From VRUE01 sp963699225 (lineage in GTDB: Bacteria > Actinomycetota > Thermoleophilia > Solirubrobacterales > 70-9): DNA of 64,000 nt. Position numbers and translations under genes: made by a program. Numbering within the stretch: position 1 is the first letter of the stretch; each line of letters begins with the position of its first letter. The notes beneath the pieces were generated by a model, which saw nothing but the letters and a program-made list of their open reading frames with translations, made no database searches and was not told where the DNA came from. The stretch spans positions 2,294,001 to 2,358,000 of the forward strand of contig OY969423.1 in assembly GCA_963699225.1 (NCBI GenBank), given 5' to 3'. Positions 25,082-33,063 of the stretch are shown here, one piece after another.

Positions 25082-26837
25082 CGCGAAGACGCATTTCGGT
25101 AACGATCTCGGCGACCTCGGTCTTGAATTCCTCCTGGGTCAGGTTCCGGCGCTGGATCTGACTGAAGATCGTCACCCTCCCCCGTCCCATTTTCTTTACG
25201 GCGTCGAGCACCTCGCGCTGGTCCGAGCGGATCGCGGCGTCCTCCTTCTTATGGAAGTCCTCGCCCCGTGCCTCGTCTCTTGCCTCGCCCGCCTTCCGTT
25301 CTGCCTCCTCCCTTTCTTTCTTCTCCGTCGCCTCTTTTTCTTCCTGGAGTTTCAGCAATCGGCAGTGGCAGATCAGCAGACTCTGGAGCAGCGATGCCTC
25401 GTGTCGCTGCTCGCGATGCTCGCCCATCTCTTCGTGGATTTTGGTGTTGGCTTTATCGAACTCCTTCGGCGCCCGCGGGTTCTGCAGCTTGAAGTGGCAC
25501 TCGGCGAGGGCAAAGGCGACATCAGCGCTGCTTTGGTCCCAGTGAGAGCAGATCTCCTGTGCGTGCAATAGGGCCCAGCAGCGGAATAGGTCCGGATCTT
25601 TCAGGGCCGTCCAGAGATCTGAGTCGATGAGTTCTTCGGCTTTTTCAGGCAGTGGCGGCGGCGGTTCGCCGACGATTCCCTTCGCGGCCACCACCGTCGT
25701 GACCGGGATCGGTTCGTCCAGGTGCTTGCGGTCGTAGGCGATCCACTCGAAGATGTCGGCCTGGGTGCGCGCGACTTCTAGCTGCGTGTGCACTTGGTCG
25801 TCCTGCATCCCACTGTTCTTCAGTGCCTCGTCCAACTCCGTCAGCCGGTCGAGCAGCGTCGCGACCGCCCTGAACCGCTCCTGCGGAGACCGAGTGTCTG
25901 AGATGTTCGACTTCTGGTTGCGCTCGCCCTGGGGCTTCGGTTTGGCGATGAGGAAGAACTCGGTCTCGACGATGATCCGCTCGAGCTGGACGTACTGGGA
26001 GCTGGTTTTGGGCAGGTCGAGCTCGTCGTGACGGAAGCGTTCGATCGCCTCGCCGTACTGACCGACAGTGGTGAGGATGTATCCGACCCAGTACTCGATG
26101 AACTTCTGCAGGTCGCCGACGACTGGGTCCTGGGAGGCGAGCTGGAGCGCCGAGAGAGCGGACTCGGTTTCGCCCTCGATGAACTGGTCGATGGCTTTGA
26201 CGAATTTCGCGTTATCGCCGAGCTTGATTTTCTGCAGGCTCAGGTAGCCCTCCAGCGTGCGCAACTCTTTGGCGATCTCCTGTAGCTCGCGGCGCCTTCC
26301 GGGATCGACGACGACGATGTCGAACTCGTGCGTGTTGAAGAGTTCCAGCATCAGTTTCTGGGCTTTCTCCTCGATCGCGTCGACCCGTATCTGCGCTTTC
26401 TCGTCCATACTTTTGGCCGCCTGCGCGGTTGCTTCCTTGGCCAGCTGCAGGGTTTCGTTGACCAGTGACAGCGTCGTTTGGCTCTGCTCGAAGAACGACC
26501 CGTAGCTCTGCTCGGTGCGCCGCTGCGAAGACATCTCGCCGGCGACGTTGAGCTCATGGAGCTGACTCACCCGCCGCTGGTCGCGAATGCTGAAGACGAC
26601 TCCGATCGCCCCGCCGAGCGAAAGGATGCCGACCAATACGGTGACCGGGAAGAGTAGGTAGGTGATGATCTTTTCGTGCTCGTCCACGTCCTTGCGGAGG
26701 TCGTGAATTCGCGTGTCCTGTCGCAACTCTCGCCGGAAGCTGGCTCCGGCCGCGAGGGTAGGCATCAGCGCGATGCATGCGAGTGTCAGGCCACAGGCCA
26801 GCGTGGCAAGAAGCCTCAAATGTCCCCGTCTACTCAT
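25023..26837 (-). CDS. Membrane protein with coiled coil and helical repeat region
   Basis: 604 residues. Two hydrophobic segments, 7-30 (signal or TM1) and 58-82 (TM2), are separated by a charged EKIITY-preceding helix; most of the protein then lies on one side, probably cytoplasmic. Residues 90-165 predict a coiled coil (SFFEQSQTTLSLVNETLQLAKEA...). Residues 190-480 look like TPR-type helical repeats, and 485-560 is a highly charged Lys/Glu helix. No enzymatic motif is visible. It is transcribed ahead of, and overlaps, the zinc-ribbon/macro gene, suggesting a membrane sensor or scaffold for that protein. Confidence 0.7.
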   Translation of the reverse strand: MSRRGHLRLLATLACGLTLACIALMPTLAAGASFRRELRQDTRIHDLRKDVDEHEKIITYLLFPVTVLVGILSLGGAIGVVFSIRDQRRVSQLHELNVAGEMSSQRRTEQSYGSFFEQSQTTLSLVNETLQLAKEATAQAAKSMDEKAQIRVDAIEEKAQKLMLELFNTHEFDIVVVDPGRRRELQEIAKELRTLEGYLSLQKIKLGDNAKFVKAIDQFIEGETESALSALQLASQDPVVGDLQKFIEYWVGYILTTVGQYGEAIERFRHDELDLPKTSSQYVQLERIIVETEFFLIAKPKPQGERNQKSNISDTRSPQERFRAVATLLDRLTELDEALKNSGMQDDQVHTQLEVARTQADIFEWIAYDRKHLDEPIPVTTVVAAKGIVGEPPPPLPEKAEELIDSDLWTALKDPDLFRCWALLHAQEICSHWDQSSADVAFALAECHFKLQNPRAPKEFDKANTKIHEEMGEHREQRHEASLLQSLLICHCRLLKLQEEKEATEKKEREEAERKAGEARDEARGEDFHKKEDAAIRSDQREVLDAVKKMGRGRVTIFSQIQRRNLTQEEFKTEVAEIVTEMRLRGDDEAKPAAEGEASAAEAS

Positions 26838-26968
26838 AGAAGCCCTGCCCGAATAGGCATGACAATATCCATTTAGGAACTAACTGGGTATGGCCTGGAG
26901 CTTCGGGTATCTATATCGGACTTGGGATTCGAAAGAGTCCTTCGTCGATGGCGTCGGCGAGCGGGTAT

Positions 26969-27094
26969 CTGGGGCAACAAATGGGGCAACATGCCCCACA
27001 GATTCCAGCCGATCCCAGCGGGACTCGATTCGCCGCAAACCGCTTGAAGCCTAGCCCCACGTAGCCCAGCCGACCCGCCGGCTCGGGCTACGAA
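26969..27094. repeat. 126-bp repeat copy B, leading into attR
   Basis: It is the partner of 23643-23768. Here the repeat runs directly into the intact 42-bp att core. The surrounding 26838-27087 and 27130-27317 have no gene-like frame. Confidence 0.75.
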
Positions 27095-27129
27095 ACCGAA
27101 GGTCACAGGTTCGAATCCTGTCTGGCGCG
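27088..27129 (+). repeat. attR core (42 bp)
   Basis: An exact copy of 16746-16787. Only the tRNA 3' half is present here, so this is the displaced end rather than a functional tRNA gene. Confidence 0.92.
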
Positions 27130-27235
27130 TTCCTTGTTTTCCTCGGGCGAGCGAGCCTGTTGCTTCTGATGGGTCGGTAGTGGGTTAGCTACAGCACCGC
27201 CCCCAAAAATCTGTTTTCGATTCTTTGACATCCAG

Positions 27236-27257
27236 TCAAGTTTCTCTGAGAACTTGA
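27236..27257. promoter_or_regulatory. Inverted repeat in the promoter region of the fibre operon
   Basis: TCAAGTT (27236-27242) and AACTTGA (27251-27257) form a perfect 7-bp inverted repeat with an 8-base spacer. TTGACA lies just upstream (27225-27230) and TTGACG overlaps its right arm (27254-27259). It sits 60 bases before the first fibre gene and could be an operator. Confidence 0.4.
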
Positions 27258-27317
27258 CGAACTCTGAATGTCGCAATTTTGAAACGGCTCTTGTCCGCGG
27301 CAGACAGAAAGGTTCAG

Positions 27318-27908
27318 ATGAGCAATCGAACGAAGGTCCTGCGCACGTTTGTGGTGCTTGGCGTCGTGGCCTGCATCGCTGGCGCCGGGGTCTTCTCGGC
27401 GTTCTCTAGCCAGACCGACAACCCCGGCAATAGCGTCACCTCGGGCACGGTCGTGCTGTCGGACAACGATGGCGGCTCGGCCCTCTACAGCCTCACTAAC
27501 GCCAAACCGGGAGACAGCCAGTCCTCCTGCATCAAGGTGACCTACTCGGGGTCGCTCGATGCCTCGGTCAAGGTCTACACACCGAGCACGGTGGGGGCGC
27601 TTGCCACCAGCGTCAACCTCAAAATCGAACCAGGGACGCAGACGACGTCGACCTTCCCCAACTGCACCGGCTTTACGCCTGACGCCGGCGCCGCTCTCTA
27701 CGAAGGCACGCTCGCCAGCTTCGCCAGCGAACGCAGCAGCTTCGCCACCGGCATCGCCGACAACCCCGGCACGGTCGCGACCAAGTGGTCGACCGGGGAC
27801 TCAGTCATCTACCGGGTGACGGCGACGCTTGCCGCCAACGCGCCGGACTCGGCCCAGGGCCAGAGCACCGGCAGCCACGTCATCCGCTGGGAGGCGCAGA
27901 ACCAGTAA
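27318..27908 (+). CDS. TasA/camelysin-like secreted protein with SipW-cognate signal
   Basis: 196 residues from the ATG at 27318, 13 codons inside the open frame and placed just ahead of a proper signal peptide (NRTKVLRTFVVLGVVACIAGAG). The sequence VFSAFSSQTDNPGNSVTSGTV after it matches the SipW-dependent class, where cleavage precedes a FSSxTDN segment and the mature chain forms beta-sandwich fibre subunits. Two cysteines in the mature part may pair. It is followed 56 bases later by a SipW-type peptidase, its likely processing enzyme. Confidence 0.78.
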   Translation: MSNRTKVLRTFVVLGVVACIAGAGVFSAFSSQTDNPGNSVTSGTVVLSDNDGGSALYSLTNAKPGDSQSSCIKVTYSGSLDASVKVYTPSTVGALATSVNLKIEPGTQTTSTFPNCTGFTPDAGAALYEGTLASFASERSSFATGIADNPGTVATKWSTGDSVIYRVTATLAANAPDSAQGQSTGSHVIRWEAQNQ

Positions 27909-27964
27909 CGGGGACGGGTGCCGCCCTTTCGCAGAGCGGCGCTCCCTGCCCGCACTGGATCGCG

Positions 27965-28516
27965 ATGGCGCACATGTCCTCGAAGACCTCCCCAACGATC
28001 TTCCGCCAGATCGTCAACGGCACCGTTTGGGCCGTGGTCGTGGTGGCGGCAGCGCTGATCCTCGCGGTCGCGCTGCCGCTCGCCTTCGGCGACCGGCCGC
28101 ACACGGTGCTGACCGGCAGCATGGAACCGACGATCTCCGCGGGCGACGTCGTCATCGACGCGCGCATCTCCCCCCTGGATGCGCGCGTCGGAGACGTCGT
28201 CACCTTCCGCGACCCCGAAGACCAGAGCAAATTGATCACCCACCGGGTGAAGCGGATCCGGCACAGCGGCTCGCATCTTTGGTTCGTCACCCAGGGTGAT
28301 GCCAACAACACCACCGAGCACTGGCGGATCGCCACAAACGGTGAGCTTGGCCGCGTCGTCTACGCCCTCCCATGGATCGGCCACGTCGCCGTTCTCACCC
28401 ACACACCGTTGGGGCTGCTGCTGCTCGTGGTCGTGCCGCTGCTGCTGCTCGCCGGGGACGAGCTGGTCAAAATCTGGCGTCCGCGTCAAGAAGGGGCGAT
28501 CGGTGACCCGGGCTAG
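27965..28516 (+). CDS. Signal peptidase I, ER/SipW type
   Basis: 183 residues. TM1 (about 17-40) is followed by TVLTGSMEPTISAGDVV with nucleophile Ser52, GDVVTFRDPED, and LITHRVKRI, in which His93 replaces the lysine of ordinary bacterial enzymes: the Ser-His arrangement of SipW and eukaryotic signal peptidases. A second hydrophobic helix (142-164) closes the protein. ATG at 27965 is chosen since the upstream frame overlaps the TasA-like gene and carries no homology. It should cleave the three secreted proteins encoded around it. Confidence 0.9.
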   Translation: MAHMSSKTSPTIFRQIVNGTVWAVVVVAAALILAVALPLAFGDRPHTVLTGSMEPTISAGDVVIDARISPLDARVGDVVTFRDPEDQSKLITHRVKRIRHSGSHLWFVTQGDANNTTEHWRIATNGELGRVVYALPWIGHVAVLTHTPLGLLLLVVVPLLLLAGDELVKIWRPRQEGAIGDPG

Positions 28517-29525
28517 GCCACTGCCGATTGGCGTTGGGGCGGTGGTCGTCGTCGCGATTGGCTTCGGCGCGATAACCCCTAGCTTCGCCTCTTTCTCCTC
28601 CCGGGCTGAGAACCCCGGCAACAGCATCGCGGCCGCCAATGATTTCCGCGCGCCGCAGGTGACCGCGGTCGCGCTGGGCAAGACATCGAGCGGAACGCCG
28701 GGCTTCGTCAAACAGGGCGGCAACTACTTCGTTTACGCCAATGTCGCTGCTGACACCGGCAATCCGGCAAGCGGCACGGCGTCGGCCACGGCCGACGCCA
28801 GCAGCTTTACCACCAGCGCCGGGGCGGTGGCCCTGGTTGCCGGCTCCTACTCGGCCGGCGGCGTCTCCTACAACTACCGCAGCGCTTCGCTGCTTGCCAA
28901 CGCGAGCCTGGTGCAGGGCACCAAATCCTTCACCGTCGCGGCGACCGACAAAGCTCTCAACGTGGCCAGTCTTGCCGGCTCGGCCACGGTCGACAACTCG
29001 GCCCCCACCGCTGCCGACGTACAGACGACCAACACTGGCACCAGCGGTCTTGCCGAGGCGGGCGACTCCCTGGTCCTCAGCTTCAGCGAGCCGATCGAGC
29101 TGGCCTCGATTCTCGCCGGCTGGAGCGGCACGGCGACCAACGTCGTGGTTCGGATCAATGACAACGGCCTGCTCGGCCTGCCGCTCGGCAACGACAGCGT
29201 GCAGATCTGGAACGCGGCGAACTCAACCGTGCTGCCGCTCGGCACAGTTGACCTCGGTCGTAGCGACTACGTCGCCGGCCTGCTCGGCGGCAACGTCCGC
29301 TTCGGTGCCAGCGGCACCCCCTCGACGATGACGATGAGCGGCAACACGGTGACGATTGTGCTCGGCACCTACAACTCGACGCCGATCGTCGACCCGGCGC
29401 GGACCACGGCAGGCGGCAACGGCACGGCGACCTGGACCCCGGTCGCGGGTCCCTACGACCGGGCGGAAAACGCGATATCGGCAGCGCCCGCCACCGAGTC
29501 CGGTGCGGCGGACAAGGAGTTCTGA
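28503..29525 (+). CDS. Secreted fibre-operon protein with SipW-cognate-type signal
   Basis: 340 residues from GTG 28503, overlapping the peptidase gene by 14 bases. The N-terminus has a hydrophobic helix followed by SFASFSSRAENPGNSI, almost the same processing region as the first TasA-like protein (ENPGNS / DNPGNS). The mature part is rich in Ser, Thr, Ala and Gly and contains Ig-like or big-domain features (SATVDNSAPTAADVQT, LVLSFSEPIE). No cysteines. It is likely an extracellular structural component and is translationally coupled to both neighbours. Confidence 0.72.
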   Translation: MTRARPLPIGVGAVVVVAIGFGAITPSFASFSSRAENPGNSIAAANDFRAPQVTAVALGKTSSGTPGFVKQGGNYFVYANVAADTGNPASGTASATADASSFTTSAGAVALVAGSYSAGGVSYNYRSASLLANASLVQGTKSFTVAATDKALNVASLAGSATVDNSAPTAADVQTTNTGTSGLAEAGDSLVLSFSEPIELASILAGWSGTATNVVVRINDNGLLGLPLGNDSVQIWNAANSTVLPLGTVDLGRSDYVAGLLGGNVRFGASGTPSTMTMSGNTVTIVLGTYNSTPIVDPARTTAGGNGTATWTPVAGPYDRAENAISAAPATESGAADKEF

Positions 29526-30544
29526 TGGTGCGCGGCATCGGCATCGTGTTTCCGCTTGCCCTAGGGGCGATCGCGGTCGCCGCCGCGGCGGCTGGCCACG
29601 GCGACCCCTCGCCACCGCGCCCGGTCGCGACTGTCACTAGCGGCAGTTTCGAACTCGAGAACTCGCGCGACGACATGCCGATCTTCGCGGCGAGCGACAT
29701 CGGCCCCGGCGATGGCGCCAGCGGCACGGTCACGATCGCCAACGACGGCGAGAAAGCCGGTGAGCTGACGCTGAGCCAGCACGATGTGGCCGCCACGCCC
29801 GGTACTGGCGGCGGCTTGCTCTCAAGCGGGATGTCGATGCGGATTCGAGAGATCGGCGATCCCGGCGAATCGCGGCCGGTCTATGACGGCGCGTTGGCGC
29901 CGATGCCACCGCTCGAGCTCGGTCCCCTCGAGCCAGGCCAGTCGCGGGCCTTCGAGTTCGATGCCAGCCTTCCCGACCGTGGCACGCCGGCGGGGGCGGT
30001 GGTCGGCGACAACGCTTTCCAAGGCGCGGCGCTGAGCGTCGGGTATTCCTGGACGGCCACTGAACTTCCGCCGGCTGCCCCCGATGCGCCGCGGTCGAAC
30101 ATGCAGCCGACTGGTTCGGCGGGCGCGTCTACCCCCCGGCACGTGCGCTTGACGATCTTGCGGATCCGCGCGGCAATCAGGCACCGGCGCCTCGTCCTCT
30201 GGGTGTACTGCGGCCCAGGGACCTGCCAGGTCCTCGCCCGCCTGCGCTTCAAGGCGCGTCTCTCGCCGAGATCACATGGCAAGGCGCTCGGCTCGTTGCG
30301 CCGGGAACGCCCCATCACCGGCTCCCAGAGGCTCGTTTTCAGGCTTCCACCGGGGCTGCGGCGGGCTCTGCACGCGGCCGCCTCAAAGGGTGCGACGGCG
30401 ACGGCCAGCGTCGTCCTGGCCCTGAACAACCGCGAAGCGGGACCGGTGACAGCCCACGGGCGGTGCGACTTCGCCATCTCCAACCCGACGTCCGGCATGG
30501 GCGGCGGTAACCCCAGGAATCGGAGGAACCATGTACGCCATTAG
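29525..30544 (+). CDS. Secreted TasA-like protein with long basic C-terminal domain
   Basis: 339 residues; the start ATG shares bases with the upstream TGA. An N-terminal signal (IGIVFPLALGAIAVAAAAAG) precedes VTSGSFELENSRDDMPIFAASDIGPGDGASGTVTIANDGE, a TasA/camelysin-type first strand pair in which GDGASGTVTIANDG is the usual low-polarity stretch. Residues 195-330 are Arg-rich and contain a CGPGTC pair. It belongs to the same operon and is presumably exported and assembled with the other subunits. Confidence 0.65.
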   Translation: MVRGIGIVFPLALGAIAVAAAAAGHGDPSPPRPVATVTSGSFELENSRDDMPIFAASDIGPGDGASGTVTIANDGEKAGELTLSQHDVAATPGTGGGLLSSGMSMRIREIGDPGESRPVYDGALAPMPPLELGPLEPGQSRAFEFDASLPDRGTPAGAVVGDNAFQGAALSVGYSWTATELPPAAPDAPRSNMQPTGSAGASTPRHVRLTILRIRAAIRHRRLVLWVYCGPGTCQVLARLRFKARLSPRSHGKALGSLRRERPITGSQRLVFRLPPGLRRALHAAASKGATATASVVLALNNREAGPVTAHGRCDFAISNPTSGMGGGNPRNRRNHVRH

Positions 30545-31355
30545 GCAGTCAAAATTCGGCACCCGCCTTTGGGGAGCACCGCTCTCTGCAGCGATCCTGC
30601 TGCTTGTCTTCGTCTGTGTTTGCGGCTCGGCAAATGCAAAGCCGCGGGCTAGTTCCGCCACGGTCCACACAGTTCAGGCCTGCGCTGTCAAGGCCGGCAA
30701 GCACCGCGGCTCCCTACGTCTGATCTCGACCGGGAAGAGATGCAAGCGGGGTGAGCGACGCATCGTCTGGAATGTGCTCGGTCCACCGGGTCCGCAGGGC
30801 ACCGTCGGCACTCAGGGCGAAAAGGGTTCGCAGGGGCCCCAGGGCTCCCCGGGTGCGCCCGGCGGCCAAGGTCCGCCCGGGACCCCCAGCGTGGTTGACC
30901 TCTCGCTCAAAGAACTGGTCGAAACGCAAGGCGAACAGATCGAAACGCTGACCAACAGCCTCAACACGACGACGTCGTTGCTCCAGGGTGTCACCCACGA
31001 ACAGCTGGCCTCGGCGGTTGACGCCGGAACCAAGCTCAACGGCATCGCGGCGTCCGACATCGAAGGCGCGATCACCAATGCCAACAAGCTCGTCGGTGTT
31101 ACGAGCTCAGAACTGAACGGGGCGATCTCCAGCGCCGCCAAATTGAGTGGAATCACCACCGCGGAACTGAACAATGCAATCGCGACGATCCCGAAAGTGA
31201 CCGCGCTTTGCACCCGCACGACGGCGCTGACGAACCAGGCCAACTCACTGTTGACAGGGCTGGGCGGAATCAGCCTCGGCGGCCTGCTGCCGGTTGGACT
31301 GGAACTGAAAATCCCCTCGCTGCCGTCACAGCTGACGGCGTTTGCCTGTCCCTAG
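30531..31355 (+). CDS. Secreted collagen-like (Gly-X-Y) protein
   Basis: 274 residues. A signal peptide (SAAILLLVFVCVCGSANA) leads to a short basic domain with two cysteines, then about 13 uninterrupted Gly-X-Y triplets from GPPGPQG to GPPGTP near residues 83-122. After that come heptad-like helical repeats (LKELVETQGEQIETLTNSL; SGITTAELNNAI). Bacterial collagen-like stalks trimerise and project from the cell surface. It overlaps the previous gene by 14 bases and ends the operon, just before a terminator. Confidence 0.85.
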   Translation: MYAIRQSKFGTRLWGAPLSAAILLLVFVCVCGSANAKPRASSATVHTVQACAVKAGKHRGSLRLISTGKRCKRGERRIVWNVLGPPGPQGTVGTQGEKGSQGPQGSPGAPGGQGPPGTPSVVDLSLKELVETQGEQIETLTNSLNTTTSLLQGVTHEQLASAVDAGTKLNGIAASDIEGAITNANKLVGVTSSELNGAISSAAKLSGITTAELNNAIATIPKVTALCTRTTALTNQANSLLTGLGGISLGGLLPVGLELKIPSLPSQLTAFACP

Positions 31356-31374
31356 GTAGCGATCCGAGCAGCCG

Positions 31375-31404
31375 AACGCCCCGGCATTTGCCGGGGCGTT
31401 CCCT
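31375..31404 (+). terminator. Terminator of the fibre operon
   Basis: Perfect 11-bp stem AACGCCCCGGC (31375-31385) with GCCGGGGCGTT (31390-31400), a four-base loop and a T-rich CCCTTTCTT after it, 19 bases downstream of the collagen-like gene. Confidence 0.88.
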
Positions 31405-31433
31405 TTCTTGCGCTAGGGGGTTAGGCTGGCCGC

Positions 31434-31700
31434 ATGGCGGTCAAGCTCCATCGCTGCTCGGCCCAGTTCGTGAAGATCGATGCCCATCCCTGCTGGAAAG
31501 TGCAGAAGGCACTTGACGAGCAGGGAGTCGAGTACGAGGTGGTGACCGGTCCGCTGCGCCCGGGTAAGCGCAACGAGCTCGAGCAGCTCTCTGGCCAGCG
31601 CAAGTACCCGGCGATCGAGTTCGAGGACGGCCGCGTCTACCGCGAGGAATCGAAGGACATGGCGGCCCGGATCCGCGCCGGAAAGCTCTTCGACGCCTAG
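31434..31700 (+). CDS. Glutaredoxin/GST N-terminal-like protein
   Basis: 88 residues forming one thioredoxin-type domain. The N-terminus KLHRCSAQFVKIDAHPCWKVQ places Cys near the redox position, with HPC replacing the common CPYC, and YPAIEFEDGRVYREES corresponds to the cis-Pro strand and the GST N-terminal signature. It may be a monothiol redox protein or a stand-alone GST N domain. It lies four bases ahead of the RibD-like gene, so they are probably co-transcribed. Confidence 0.7.
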   Translation: MAVKLHRCSAQFVKIDAHPCWKVQKALDEQGVEYEVVTGPLRPGKRNELEQLSGQRKYPAIEFEDGRVYREESKDMAARIRAGKLFDA

Positions 31701-31703
31701 TCA

Positions 31704-32345
31704 GTGTCCCGGCTCAAGTTCCAGATCTCGGTATCGCTCGACGGCTTCGTCGCCGGCCCCAATCAGAGCGAGGAGCACCCACTCGGCGAAGGTGGAATGC
31801 AGCTGCACGAGTGGGTGCTCAAGCTCGCCGCCTGGCGCAAGCCGCATGGCCGGGAGGGGGGCGAGGTCAACGCCAGCACTCCCATCTTCGAGCAGGCGAC
31901 GGCCAACGTTGGCGCGACGATCATGGGGCGCGGCATGTTCGGCGGTGGTCCCGGCCCTTGGGGCGATGACCCGTGGCGAGGCTGGTGGGGAGACGAGCCG
32001 CCCTTTCACCACCCGGTATTCGTCTTGACCAACCACGAGCGCGAGCCGCTGGCGCTCGAGGGCACCACCTTCACCTTCGTCACCGATGGCATCGAGTCCG
32101 CGCTCGACCAGGCCACGGAGGCCGCGGGTGGCGGGGACGTCGCGATCGGCGGCGGCGCCGAGACGATCCAGCAGTACCTGGCCGCGGGGCTGGTCGACGA
32201 GATGCTGCTCAACGTCGTTCCGGTCCTGCTTGGGGATGGCGCTCGCCTGCTCGAGAACCTCGGCGCCGATCTCGGCTTCGAGCAGGTCGAAGCGGTCGAC
32301 GCGCCCGGCGTGGCGCACCTCAAGTACCGCCCGCGCCGCTCCTAG
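31704..32345 (+). CDS. RibD C-terminal/DHFR-fold reductase family protein
   Basis: 213 residues with GTG start. QISVSLDGFVAGPNQS is the first strand and NADPH-pocket of the RibD-C family, GATIMGRGMFGG follows, and VAIGGGAETIQQYLAAGLVDEMLLNVVPVLLGDGARLLENL contains the pyrophosphate-binding Gly loop and the VLLGDG signature. Many members are uncharacterised NADPH-dependent reductases, and several are used as DHFR-like resistance genes. The specific substrate is unknown. Confidence 0.88.
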   Translation: MSRLKFQISVSLDGFVAGPNQSEEHPLGEGGMQLHEWVLKLAAWRKPHGREGGEVNASTPIFEQATANVGATIMGRGMFGGGPGPWGDDPWRGWWGDEPPFHHPVFVLTNHEREPLALEGTTFTFVTDGIESALDQATEAAGGGDVAIGGGAETIQQYLAAGLVDEMLLNVVPVLLGDGARLLENLGADLGFEQVEAVDAPGVAHLKYRPRRS

Positions 32346-32938
32346 ATCTCGATCCAGGTGCCCTTCGGTCCGAGGTTGCGGACCGGCGTGCTGCCGACCT
32401 GGCTCTCGCATCCCCAGGACTCGTGGATGTGGCCACAGACAGCCACCCTTGGCACCTTCTCCTCGATCGCCCGCAGCAGGGCGGGGCTGCCGAAGTGCAT
32501 ACCGGCGCCGTTGCTGTCGCAGTGACCTTGCGGTGGCGAGTGGAGGACGAGGACGGCGTCCTCGGGGCAGTCGGCGAGCAACTGGCCTGCCGCATCGTCA
32601 TCGAGATCGAAGCTCCACTCCCAGGGGGTGACCGGGATGCCGGCGCCAAGCCCATAGAACTCGACCCCGTCGATCGTTGCGCCGCCGCCGTGCAGGACCG
32701 TCGCCGCGCTCCAATTCGATGCCGCCTGGCGCAGTGCCACCTCGGTCTCGTTGTTGCCCGGGACCAGCACGGTCGGTGCCTCGATCGACGCCAGGGCCTG
32801 GATCGTTTCGCCCAGGCCCTCGTGGACCGAGGCGAAGTCGCCGGCGCCGATCACCACGTCGGCCTCGGCTGACATTGCGACCAGCTCGGCCGCCTGACCG
32901 AGGTCGCGGTGCAGATCGCTGAAGGCGAGCAGTTTCAC
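32342..32938 (-). CDS. Calcineurin-like metallophosphoesterase
   Basis: 198 residues with a complete metal-binding set: FSDLHRD (motif I), VIGAGDFAS (II), VPGNNETE (III), LVLHSPPQGHCD (IV) and VCGHIHES (V). It should hydrolyse a phosphoester using two metal ions in the cytoplasm; no signal or membrane segment is present. Its 3' end overlaps the convergent RibD-like gene by four bases. Confidence 0.88.
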   Translation of the reverse strand: MKLLAFSDLHRDLGQAAELVAMSAEADVVIGAGDFASVHEGLGETIQALASIEAPTVLVPGNNETEVALRQAASNWSAATVLHGGGATIDGVEFYGLGAGIPVTPWEWSFDLDDDAAGQLLADCPEDAVLVLHSPPQGHCDSNGAGMHFGSPALLRAIEEKVPRVAVCGHIHESWGCESQVGSTPVRNLGPKGTWIEI

Positions 32939-33063
32939 CGAGCGAAATCTAGCTGCCGCCGATCGGGGGCGGGAGCGCCTGTATTATCGTCTGCAGACGA
33001 AAAGTTTCGAACCTGTGACATTCAGCGCGCAACGGTTGCGGCGGACCGAGGCACGATGGAGGC

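Larger units (their letters stand above)
16746..27129. mobile_element. Integrative element in tRNA-Arg, probably two stacked units
   Basis: About 10.4 kb bounded by a 42-bp direct repeat of the tRNA-Arg 3' end. It contains a tyrosine recombinase (18180-19382), a nuclease-PIN fusion, several toxin-antitoxin-like genes, and a membrane/macro-domain gene pair. Several cargo genes are AT-richer than the chromosome. No relaxase, capsid or replication gene is visible, so it is a genomic island or satellite that relies on others for transfer. The internal 126-bp repeat at 23643-23768, ending at a decayed att sequence, suggests a first unit to about 23.77 kb and a second to 27.13 kb. Confidence 0.82.
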
